NCBI RefSeq assembly: GCF_026262625.1
Contig: NZ_SHNN01000001.1
Span: 1,798,001 to 1,862,000 of the forward strand
Direction of reading: 5' to 3'
Length of the DNA stretch: 64,000 nucleotides
Source: Candidatus Litorirhabdus singularis
GTDB taxonomy: Bacteria; Pseudomonadota; Gammaproteobacteria; Pseudomonadales; Halieaceae
Both the position numbers and the translations under genes were made by a program. Below are positions 52,491 through 60,000 of the stretch, piece by piece (position 1 is the stretch's first letter; each line of letters begins with the position of its first letter). The notes beneath the pieces are model-generated. The model was not told the origin of the DNA. It saw nothing but the letters and a program-made list of their open reading frames with translations, and made no database searches.

Positions 52491-53099
52491 GGTACTGACA
52501 ACTTAACTTCTTGTTGCTCCACAAGTGGGGAGCCAGCGCGAAAGATTCGGTGAAGTTCAGCCAAAAGTGGGAGCTGGTGACGCATCTCTGGCTCTACTAC
52601 CGCTTCAGTCTCAGGCGCGTGGTAACAGTCACAGGGACATCGAAGACCTTCTCGCTGAACGCGGTATCACCGTCAGCCGCGAAGCGATCCGTCTTTGGTG
52701 CATCAAGTTCGGCGCTATTTATTCCCGCCGCTTGAAACGAAAGCACCCTGGCTATGGCGATACCTTCTACATTGATGAAGTCTTCGCCGGTCTGCCGGGC
52801 CACTCAGATCAGCGGCCAGCAGCACTACCTCTGGGGGCCGTAGACCAGGATGGCGAGGTGGTTCAGGGAGCGAGGTATGCGTGGTCCGGCATCCCGGCGA
52901 TTCAAATCGGTAAAGCAGGCTCAGATATTTTTGCGTGCTCATGCTGCCGTTAGTAATTTATTCAATCTTGGTAGGCATCTCATCAGCGCAGAACATCATC
53001 GGAATCTCAGGGTAAGTGCGTTTGCTGATTGGGGAATGACGGTTGCTTGAGGCCAGGCGTTTCATTTGGCTGGCTTCAGGAAGTTAATTTGTCAGCACC
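52491..53099 (+). mobile_element. IS6-family element, nearly full but decayed
   Basis: Left end GGTACTGACAACTTAACTT and right end AAGTTAATTTGTCAGCACC. Transposase segments in order: QKWELVTHLWLYYRFSL; 14-nt extra segment (52615-52628); SHRDIEDLLAERGITVSREA and IRLWCIKFGAIYSRRLKRKH in another frame; YGDTFYIDEVFA; 16-nt extra segment (52789-52804); QISGQQHYLWGAVDQDGEVV back in the first frame; a deletion; 15-nt extra segment (52882-52896); then NLFNLGRHLISAEHHRNLRV. The DDE catalytic core between DGEVV and RERGMR is deleted, so it is not autonomous. Confidence 0.88.
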
Positions 53100-53199
53100 A
53101 TAGAGCGAGTTTTCCTGCGCATGCTACATTAGTCGCCATGAGATTATTGAGTTTAAAAAGTTCGGCCAGTGACGCAGACGCTCCTTATTTGGGCCGGCG

Positions 53200-54477
53200 A
53201 TGAAGCTACTGTTGAAAATTATACTGCTATTGTTGGTCATTTCGATTGTGGGTATCTGTGCGTATCTGACGCACTCTGTGATGCAAAATCAGGCTCTGGT
53301 GACAAAGCCTGTGAGTATGAGCCACGACGACGTGGCACGTATCAAGATGCTGGTAAAACTGCACGACCCTCGGCGATTGCGCGATGGACAGGTGCACCGG
53401 GTCAGTGTCAACGAGCGCGATGTCAATTTGATGCTAGCGTCGATGCTACCGTTCCAGGAGCGTCAGCGTATGGCGGTTATGCTCAGCAGCGGTCAAGCCG
53501 ATGTTCTTTATACGGGGCTGGTTGCGGCGAATGACTTCGGCAGTTATGTCAATATCGCTCTGCATTTGGAGCAGGTGGGGGCGGTTTTACAGGTTAAAGA
53601 AGTTTACCTGGGCGATGCCAAGGTACCTGGTTGGCTGCTGAACCCTGTCATTGGCCTCATCGACAGCATTCTCAAGCAACGGGTAGTGGAGTACCGGGGT
53701 GCAATGGAGTCATTGCGTACTGTTCGCGTAGCCCAAGGTCGTGCCGAAATGGTGTTTCAGTGGGAGCAGGCGCTGGCTGACAAGATTCAAGATAGGGGCC
53801 GCGATTTTCTGCTGCCACCCGCTGAGCGAAAACGTATCTTGGCCTACTACAGGCGTATTTCTGAACTGTCTTCAGATCTATCCGGCACGCCTGCATCCTT
53901 AACGCAGCTACTGCAGCCACTTTTCTCGCTGGCCAGTGAGCGCAGTGCAAATAATGGAGAATATGCCGAGGAAAATCGTGCTGTTATTCTGGCGCTGGGG
54001 TTGCTGGTCAGTGGTAGCTCCGCCCGGCACTTGAGCGATCACCCTGAGCAGCTGCCGCCACCGCCCAAGAGGATGAAACTAAGGCTGCACCGGCGTGGTG
54101 ATCTGGCCAAACATTTTGTGGTTTCAGGGGCGATAGCCGCGGCTGGGGGCAAGGGTTTGGCAGACGCTATCGGCGTGGCTAAGGAGCTGGACGATTCGCG
54201 TGGTGGTACAGGTTTCAGCTTTGCCGACCTATTGGCGGACCGCTCAGGTGTTGTGCTGGTTGAGAGGGCAACTGGCTCGCAGGCGCGCCAGGTGCAGCAA
54301 CGAATGGCCGCTCAGGGCCTGGTAGAGCAGGATTACATGCCCAGTATTACGTTGTTGCCTGAGGGTTTGATGGAGCTTGAGTTCAAGAGCAATTACAAGG
54401 ATCTGGACAGCGCCAGCTACGCGCTGGTGGAGGACGAGATCGAACGTCGTATTGGTTCACTATCGGTGTATTGGTAA
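53200..54477 (+). CDS. membrane-anchored periplasmic protein with YfiM-like C-terminus
   Basis: A 425-residue protein with an N-terminal transmembrane anchor (LLLKIILLLLVISIVGICAY). The middle (residues 60-230) shows hydrophobic beta strands and helices with no family I recognise (VNERDVNLMLASMLPFQERQ). The C-terminal region HRRGDLAKHFVVSGAIAAAG GKG then GVAKELDDSRGGTGFSFADL resembles the YfiM/DUF2279 pattern (H-F-x2-S ... G-x2-K-E-x2-D ... G-x2-F-S-x-x-D-L-x-A). Its final residues SLSVYW and stop codon fall exactly where IS6 sequence begins, so the original C-terminus may have been longer. Confidence 0.68.
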   Translation: MKLLLKIILLLLVISIVGICAYLTHSVMQNQALVTKPVSMSHDDVARIKMLVKLHDPRRLRDGQVHRVSVNERDVNLMLASMLPFQERQRMAVMLSSGQADVLYTGLVAANDFGSYVNIALHLEQVGAVLQVKEVYLGDAKVPGWLLNPVIGLIDSILKQRVVEYRGAMESLRTVRVAQGRAEMVFQWEQALADKIQDRGRDFLLPPAERKRILAYYRRISELSSDLSGTPASLTQLLQPLFSLASERSANNGEYAEENRAVILALGLLVSGSSARHLSDHPEQLPPPPKRMKLRLHRRGDLAKHFVVSGAIAAAGGKGLADAIGVAKELDDSRGGTGFSFADLLADRSGVVLVERATGSQARQVQQRMAAQGLVEQDYMPSITLLPEGLMELEFKSNYKDLDSASYALVEDEIERRIGSLSVYW

Positions 54478-54862
54478 AGCGTAAGCACCGAGGCTATGGC
54501 GATACTTTTTGCATCGATGAAGTGTTCGCCGGTGTGCCGGACCATTCAGATCAACGGTAAGCAGCATCACCTGTGACGGGCGGTCGATCAGGATGACGAG
54601 GTGGTTGATGTGTATCTACAGGCCAAGCGTGATGGTGCTGCGGCGAAGAGGTTCTTCAGACGGCTGTTGCGATCTAGTGGCACTGAGCCAAGGAAAATCG
54701 TGACGGATAAATTGCGCAGTTATCCGGTGGCTCAGCGTGAGGTTATGCCTGACTCGATCCACAGTACTGAGCAGTATGAGAATAATCAGGCAGAGCAGTC
54801 ACACTAGTCGACCAAGGTAAGGGAGCGAGGGGGCGTAGGTTCAAATCAGTGAGGCAGGCTCA
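54474..54862 (+). mobile_element. IS6-family remnant lacking both ends
   Basis: It begins inside the transposase (KHRGYGDTFCIDEVFA), carries the 16-nt extra segment GGTGTGCCGGACCATT (54531-54546), then QINGKQHHL, a stop, and an intact stretch VDVYLQAKRDGAAAKRFFRR LLRSSGTEPRKIVTDKLRSY to QYENNQAEQSH. It lacks the 15-nt segment at the RERG-RFKS site (GAGCGAGGGGGCGTAGG) and breaks off at about 54862 against unrelated DNA. Confidence 0.85.
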
Positions 54863-54958
54863 TATAGGCGTAAAAAGTACCACATACACCTGGGGCACCT
54901 TGATCAGGGCATCCGCCCACAAAGCCGCCATGGTCCGTGCCTCGTTAAAATGACTCAC
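54860..54958 (-). pseudogene. possible 5' fragment of an unknown gene cut by IS6
   Basis: A minus-strand frame opens with GTG at 54958 and reads 32 codons with good-looking composition (SHFNEARTMAALWADALIKV then PQVYVVLFTPI) until the IS6 junction at about 54862 supplies a stop. It may be the N-terminus of a gene truncated by the element, or a chance frame. Between 54959 and 55101 I see nothing else apart from GGCAACTTAACGC, a possible faint IS end. Confidence 0.25.
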
Positions 54959-55101
54959 GGCAACTTAACGCAATCCCAACGTGGCGGCAAATCCAGCGGG
55001 TGACTGCCACGTCACGCCAGGTAAGCCTCGCCTGCTACGTCCACTGCCTGCAGCCAAACCGCATATACAGAGCATAAGCTATGGCCTATATTTAACAGTC
55101 T

Positions 55102-57189
55102 ATGCAAAACGAAACTCCACATACCGGTCTGCGCGGCGGGTTCTTAATCGGCGACTGGGCCGTGTACCCTGACCAGAATACGATTAGTAAAGCCGAGGTA
55201 TCACAGCACCTGGAACCCAAAGTCATGGAGGTGCTGTGTTACCTGGCAGAGCACCCGGGCCAGGTCATAAGTCGCGACACCCTGATCAGCGAACTATGGA
55301 AAGGTTCTTACGCCACCGATGAGGCGCTTTCCCGCGCCATCTCAGTGCTGCGCAGGCACCTGGGTGATACTCCGCGTGCCTCGAGTTATATAGCGACTGT
55401 TCCCAAGGCGGGTTACCGACTGATTATGCCGGTTTTGGCACTACCCGAACCGGAGCCGGAGCCGGAGCCCGAACCGGAGCCCGAACCGGAGCCGCAGCTC
55501 GAACCGGAGCCGCAGCCCAAACCGGAGCCCAAACCGAGAACGGCACCAGCCACCGCAGCGATACCTATTGCAGAAACAGCACCAACCACGGCATCAAGGT
55601 CGGCGGCAGCTACCGACAACTGGCGGCGATGGCGACCACTTTGGGTACTGGCACTGGGCGTTTTGTTTGTGGCCTTGTTTATTGACCGCAGCCCGGCACC
55701 CGCCCCAGACCCCTACTCACCCTCTGCTTTCGAAGACCTTTCTGACTGGTTTGAGTTTCTGGTTAGCGGCGATAACCCGTCCGACAGAATCACCGATATT
55801 GCCGTCCTCCCGTTTGAAGACATTAGCGAAATGAGCGGCAGTGCCTTTTTCAGCGATGGCCTCACGGATGAAATTATCAGTTCGCTCGGTAAGATCGAAG
55901 GCCTGAATGTCGTTGCACGCAGCTCCTCGCTAAGTTTTCGCAACCACCACCAGGACGTGCGCGCCATCGGCGGCATCCTGGAGGTACATGCTGTCATCGA
56001 GGGCACCGTAAAGCGCGCTGGCGACAGGATTCGGGTGAGCTGCCAGCTCAGTAGTACCGATAATGGCTACGTCCTGTGGTCGCAGACCTACGATAGGAAA
56101 CTGGCTGATATGCTAACTCTGCAGGCAGAAATATCTACCGCTATTGTTGCCGCCTTGCGCACAGAATTGGGGCTGTCTGACTTACAGGTACCGCCCATCG
56201 CAGTCAACGAGCCCAGCATGGCCGCCTATCAGCTCTACCTCAACGCTCACTTTCTCGCCAAGTTCCGCGGCGAACAGCCCCTGCGTGAGAGCATCGAACT
56301 GTATCAGCAGGCTTTGCAGATCGACAGCGACTTCACCCGCGCGCAACTGGGGCTGGCCAACAGTCTCGCCTTGCTGCCCTCTTACAGTGCTGCAGACGAG
56401 GAGAAAATGTTTGGACAAGCACTGGAGATACTCTCGCGACTCACCACAACCAGCGCAGCGGATGCCGGCACCGCTGCGGCTATCCGCGGCTTTATCGCGT
56501 TTCGGCGCTGGCAATGGGTTGCCGCCGAGGAATACTTTCGTGACGCCCTGGTGCAGGCCCCCAGCGACCCGACTATTTATGTCGCCTATTCACAGTTACT
56601 TTCCGCTACCGGCAGACTGGAAGATGCGCTGAAAAGCGCGCAAAAAGCCCAACAACTCGATGCCGTATCACCCGTTGTTAATCAACGCCTTGCCACCGCC
56701 TATCTCTGGACCGGGGATAATCTGCGCGCCGCTGAGCAGTTCGCGATTGGCAGCGAGTTGGGTTTTATGAGCCGTCGCAGCCCGGAATACCTGATCTTCC
56801 TGCTGCGCATGCAACGCTACGACGAAGCCCGAGCTGTCATCCAGAATCTCTATGGTGACGCCGCGGCAGACTGGATGATGCAGAATATAGAATCCATCAA
56901 TACTCAACCAGGGGACTCTGAACTTATCGCCGAAGCCGCAAGCGCGGTTGCCGAAGGAGCGATTATGCCCAGACTTCAGGTGGGACTATGGCTATTACTG
57001 GGCGAGCCCGAGCGTGTCTACCAGACGGTCATAAATCTGCAAGGGAACAAGAAGTCGATGGACTTTGAGCTCCTGTTCGCACTCGAGGCCTCCCAGTTTC
57101 GTGACACCTCGTATTTCAAACGACTGGCCCGGGAGAGTGGTTTAACTCAATACTGGGAGGAATTTTCACCGCCCGACCCGGACCTGTAG
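55102..57189 (+). CDS. CadC/ToxR-like membrane transcription regulator with TolB-like and TPR domains
   Basis: A 695-residue one-component regulator. An OmpR-type winged helix is at residues 13-110 (LEPKVMEVLCYLAEHPGQVI SRDTLISELWKG, AISVLRRHLGDTPR, IATVPKAGYRLIMPV). A Pro-Glu/Pro-Lys linker follows at about 113-146 (EPEPEPEPEPEPEPEPEP and similar), then a single transmembrane helix LWVLALGVLFVALFI (about 178-192). The periplasmic part starts with a TolB-like/FlgO-type domain (ITDIAVLPFEDISEMSGSAF, GLTDEIISSLGKIEGLNVVA) and continues with TPR-like helices to the end. It is convergent with the five-gene small-protein operon at 57220-59617, a plausible target. Confidence 0.87.
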   Translation: MQNETPHTGLRGGFLIGDWAVYPDQNTISKAEVSQHLEPKVMEVLCYLAEHPGQVISRDTLISELWKGSYATDEALSRAISVLRRHLGDTPRASSYIATVPKAGYRLIMPVLALPEPEPEPEPEPEPEPEPQLEPEPQPKPEPKPRTAPATAAIPIAETAPTTASRSAAATDNWRRWRPLWVLALGVLFVALFIDRSPAPAPDPYSPSAFEDLSDWFEFLVSGDNPSDRITDIAVLPFEDISEMSGSAFFSDGLTDEIISSLGKIEGLNVVARSSSLSFRNHHQDVRAIGGILEVHAVIEGTVKRAGDRIRVSCQLSSTDNGYVLWSQTYDRKLADMLTLQAEISTAIVAALRTELGLSDLQVPPIAVNEPSMAAYQLYLNAHFLAKFRGEQPLRESIELYQQALQIDSDFTRAQLGLANSLALLPSYSAADEEKMFGQALEILSRLTTTSAADAGTAAAIRGFIAFRRWQWVAAEEYFRDALVQAPSDPTIYVAYSQLLSATGRLEDALKSAQKAQQLDAVSPVVNQRLATAYLWTGDNLRAAEQFAIGSELGFMSRRSPEYLIFLLRMQRYDEARAVIQNLYGDAAADWMMQNIESINTQPGDSELIAEAASAVAEGAIMPRLQVGLWLLLGEPERVYQTVINLQGNKKSMDFELLFALEASQFRDTSYFKRLARESGLTQYWEEFSPPDPDL

Positions 57190-57219
57190 GCGCCCACTCA
57201 AGCTGTCATCACAGCCCGG

Positions 57220-57653
57220 CTACACCTTGCCCTGCTGATGCAGGGTCTTGCTCACCGCGGCAAAAAACTGCTGATAAAGCTCTGGCTGATTTTCCACTTG
57301 CGGGCCGGTCGACATGTTCACTCGCACCGTAATTCGCCCCTGCTCCTGTTGCCTGACAAATACCGTCAGTTCTGTGCGCCCGCCAATATGTGCCTGACTA
57401 TCGTAGGCCGTCACTTGGTAAGCCGTCAGTACGCCCAGCCCTGCATCAAGCTCACGGATACGGAAATGGTAATCCTGCAAGGTACTGATAACCGCATGCA
57501 TCAATGCCTGATACTCCACCGCTTCAAACTGCCGCGTCTGATAGCTACGCGTGGCAACCTGGTTGGCAGTGGCGCTGACATGCGGATCATAGTCAGCAAC
57601 CGAGCAAGCATTGAGCAAAAGGGGAATCATAATGATGAAGATTCTCGGGTTCA
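57220..57653 (-). CDS. small lipoprotein, tandem paralogue family (copy 4)
   Basis: A 144-residue lipoprotein (signal MNPRIFIIMIPLLLNAC; lipobox LNAC, Cys17). The core TRSYQTRQFEAVEYQALMHA VISTLQDYHFRI then LDAGLGVLTAYQ matches the three genes upstream, and the C-terminus reads LYQQFFAAVSKTLHQQG. Function unknown. It is the last gene of the operon, overlapping its upstream neighbour by 4 bp, and convergent with the CadC-like regulator. The ORF boundary is taken from ATG at 57654 (four-base overlap). Confidence 0.75.
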
Positions 57654-58124
57654 TGGAAGTACTCCTTGTCGGTGCAGGGTGTCTGCGAGCGCGGCGAAAA
57701 ATGCCTGGTAAAAATCTGCCCGGGTATCGAGTGGGGGTCGGCGCCAGATCGATTCGGCCGGCGCTACGGCGGCCAGATCCAGACGCAGACTGGCCCCATC
57801 ACGCTCTGTGGGCAGTGCCCGCAGTGACACTGTTAAAGTGCGCGACTCCTGGCTAAAGCGTGGGCCGGGCGAGCGCGCAACTAAAGTCAGCGGCGCGGCT
57901 TCGGTTTCGGTGACCAGGAACTTCAGGTCCTGGATAACAGACAGCGTAGCGCGCGCCAGTTGCTGTTCGTCGACGCCCTCAAAAGTTCTGCTTTGAAGCG
58001 CTGTGGCTGACATATCACGCGGTTCAAAGTCGGGAGCTGCCGCTACTGTAATGCTCGATAATGTCACCAGCAGTCCGCAGGCCAGCGCTGTTAACGTGGT
58101 TCCGGGCATGAATTTTTGCAACAT
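57651..58124 (-). CDS. small exported protein, tandem paralogue family (copy 3)
   Basis: A 157-residue protein with a signal peptide (LTALACGLLVTLSSITVAAA). The core LQSRTFEGVDEQQLARATLS VIQDLKFLVTETEAAP and C-terminus DFYQAFFAALADTLHRQG align with copies 1, 2 and 4. It has no lipobox, so it would be soluble in the periplasm. It starts 3 bp after the stop of copy 2 and overlaps copy 4 by 4 bp. Function unknown. Confidence 0.75.
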   Translation of the reverse strand: MLQKFMPGTTLTALACGLLVTLSSITVAAAPDFEPRDMSATALQSRTFEGVDEQQLARATLSVIQDLKFLVTETEAAPLTLVARSPGPRFSQESRTLTVSLRALPTERDGASLRLDLAAVAPAESIWRRPPLDTRADFYQAFFAALADTLHRQGVLP

Positions 58125-58127
58125 GAT

Positions 58128-58577
58128 TTACTCCCCAGCCTTGAGTTCAATTGAACGCATTAGCAACGTTGTGAAGGTTTCCTGGGTCTGTACCTGCACA
58201 GGAAGGAACGCAGCCCTCACCTCCACAGTAAAGTCATCGAGTTGCGTCACCGTCACGGTTCCGCCGTGCGGCGGGCAGCTGCCGTGTTGGCCGAAGAAGA
58301 GCAAGCTGCCGGGCTCATACAAGTTTCTGGTGCTAGCGGCAGAAATCACGCCAAGCTCCTTGTTCGCCTCCATTAGAGCGCAGTCCATGTCGAGCAGCAC
58401 ATCAATCACGTGCGTCAGCATCACCGGGTACGCCACATCTTCATAAACGCGGGTTTCCAGCTCTCTCGCCGCAGCGAACCCGGCCTGCCCAGAAAAATAG
58501 TCCACCCCCTGCTGCGGCTGCGAAACGCAACCAGCCAATAGCAACGCGAACAGGCAAATACAGCAACTGATCCTCAT
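58128..58577 (-). CDS. small lipoprotein, tandem paralogue family (copy 2)
   Basis: A 149-residue lipoprotein (MRISCCICLFALLLAGC; lipobox LAGC, Cys17). The core ARELETRVYEDVAYPVMLTH VIDVLLDMDCAL then ANKELGVISAAS is the most divergent of the four; in it the usual LQD reads LLD. A Cys-Pro-Pro insertion (HGSCPPHGG) precedes the C-terminal strand. It overlaps copy 1 by 4 bp. Function unknown. Confidence 0.72.
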   Translation of the reverse strand: MRISCCICLFALLLAGCVSQPQQGVDYFSGQAGFAAARELETRVYEDVAYPVMLTHVIDVLLDMDCALMEANKELGVISAASTRNLYEPGSLLFFGQHGSCPPHGGTVTVTQLDDFTVEVRAAFLPVQVQTQETFTTLLMRSIELKAGE

Positions 58578-59155
58578 AGGGACTCTCCTTCCAGGAATAC
58601 CGATTTGCCTAATTTGCTGAAGAACTCCTCATTAACCCGCGGCAGTTCGGTATGGTCGGCTATCACCTGGCCGCTGTCGTAAGTCATATCCCGGTCAATG
58701 CTGAGCCTTACATGCACCAACCCCCGCGGTTCCGTGGCCGCGGAGACCAACAGGGTTATATAGACACGCTGGGACACCTGCTCGGGCAGATCCATAATCA
58801 TATCCTGCCCCACCAGCAGCGAAGCCAGCACAGTTACCGTGACCAGGCCGGCCTCAGCTATGGCATGCCCAGCGCCTGCCGACTCAACCGGAGCCGTCTT
58901 CTGCGCGAACAGCAGACCGGCACCGCGCTCGCCCCCGCGAATGCTGTAGCCCATGTCCTGCAGCACCGCCGCGCTCGCCTCCAGTACCAGGTCAACGTCA
59001 GCGCCAGGAAAGTGACGGGTCTGGGATTCCCGATCGGCAGCAGAGGTGGGATTAAGCTGGAACAGGGGTTCCATGGCCAGCGGTTGCGTCTGTTGCGCCT
59101 GCGGCGAAGCCGCCACCAGACACAACAGAAAAAAGACTACGCTTCGAAAACTCAC
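58574..59155 (-). CDS. exported protein, tandem paralogue family (copy 1, longest)
   Basis: A 193-residue protein with a signal peptide (VVFFLLCLVAASPQAQ). The core ESQTRHFPGADVDLVLEASA AVLQDMGYSIRG then GAGLLFAQK is followed by an extra hydrophobic stretch (GLVTVTVLASLLVGQD), absent in the shorter paralogues, and ends NEEFFSKLGKSVFLEGESL. This matches a family I recall as uncharacterised small envelope proteins in gammaproteobacteria. It starts 12 bp after the BamE-like gene. Confidence 0.76.
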   Translation of the reverse strand: MSFRSVVFFLLCLVAASPQAQQTQPLAMEPLFQLNPTSAADRESQTRHFPGADVDLVLEASAAVLQDMGYSIRGGERGAGLLFAQKTAPVESAGAGHAIAEAGLVTVTVLASLLVGQDMIMDLPEQVSQRVYITLLVSAATEPRGLVHVRLSIDRDMTYDSGQVIADHTELPRVNEEFFSKLGKSVFLEGESL

Positions 59156-59167
59156 GACGGCCGCCGC

Positions 59168-59617
59168 CTAGAATCGTGACGCGTGATAGGAAAAATCACG
59201 CACCTGTTTGGCGTCATCGAACTTGACCACAATAGTCAGCGTTCGCTGGCTGCGCCGAGTAGCTCCAGCGCTCTGCTGGTGCGAAGGTAGTATCCCGCCA
59301 ACGGCAGAACTGGAGGCAGCCCCGATAAGGGAGATCAGCCCGGTGCCGCTGTGTGAATACACATACTCAGTACCGACCCTGTCATAAACCCAAACCTCTC
59401 TGCGCTCGCTGTCGGTAGAGACTATATTGGGGCTACCCAGTGCCGCCAGTACCCCCGCACCGGACATACCTATCTTAACTTCGCGCTGCACTGCCGCTAC
59501 TGTCAGGCGGGCCTCTTCGTCGGCACCCAGTTCCGACTGGTGCTCTGTTGCCGTGGTGCAGCCACTGATTAGCAGCGGACACGCCAGGGCCAGCAATGTT
59601 GAGGTAATCAATTTCAT
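59168..59617 (-). CDS. BamE/SmpA-like small lipoprotein
   Basis: A 149-residue lipoprotein (MKLITSTLLALACPLLISGC; Cys20). VQREVKIGMSGAGVLAALGS PNIVSTDSERREVWVYDRV shows the SmpA/OmlA (BamE-like) pattern of 'I-G-M-S ... V...LG.P ... W.Y'. A Gly/Ser-rich stretch (LISLIGAASSSAVGG) interrupts before the last strand (TLTIVVKFDDAKQVRDFSY). It is the first gene of the five-gene operon, so the whole unit probably works at the outer membrane. It is too diverged to be the housekeeping BamE. Confidence 0.72.
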   Translation of the reverse strand: MKLITSTLLALACPLLISGCTTATEHQSELGADEEARLTVAAVQREVKIGMSGAGVLAALGSPNIVSTDSERREVWVYDRVGTEYVYSHSGTGLISLIGAASSSAVGGILPSHQQSAGATRRSQRTLTIVVKFDDAKQVRDFSYHASRF

Positions 59618-59803
59618 AGCGTTTGCTCCTGTTACGGTTGTATAAGCTGTTGCTAACCGAGAATAGGGGCCGGCGCCTTACGTTGCCTGACGGTAAGATG
59701 ATTTTTGTCTTAGGTTTGCTGATGAAAGCTGTGCAAAGGTAATGCTGCTTGCCAACCCTGGGCTGCAGAAATACTGACTTTGCGGCTGTTTAGAGCCTGA
59801 TCA

Positions 59804-59842
59804 GGTACCGACAAGTTAGCCGGCCGGTGCTGCCAAGTTAAA
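59804..59842. mobile_element. IS6-family end debris
   Basis: Two left-end-like motifs in a row: GGTACCGACAAGTTAG (59804-59819) and GGTGCTGCCAAGTTAAA (59825-59841). No transposase sequence remains. Confidence 0.55.
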
Positions 59843-60000
59843 TGCTGTCCCTGGCGAATTCGTATTTCAAGCCGATACCGGTAGCTCAAATAGTCCACGA
59901 CAATGTTTATTCCAAAAGCTTATTTGTAAGCACCGAAAACTTAATAACGCCCGCCTGCAATTATAAGGTTACTATTATGGCGAATAACTGGAGAGAAAAA

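Noticed and set aside
55444-55535. GAACCGGAGCC-type repeats as a CRISPR or DNA satellite
   Set aside because: They are in frame and encode the Pro-Glu linker of the CadC-like regulator; there are no spacers.
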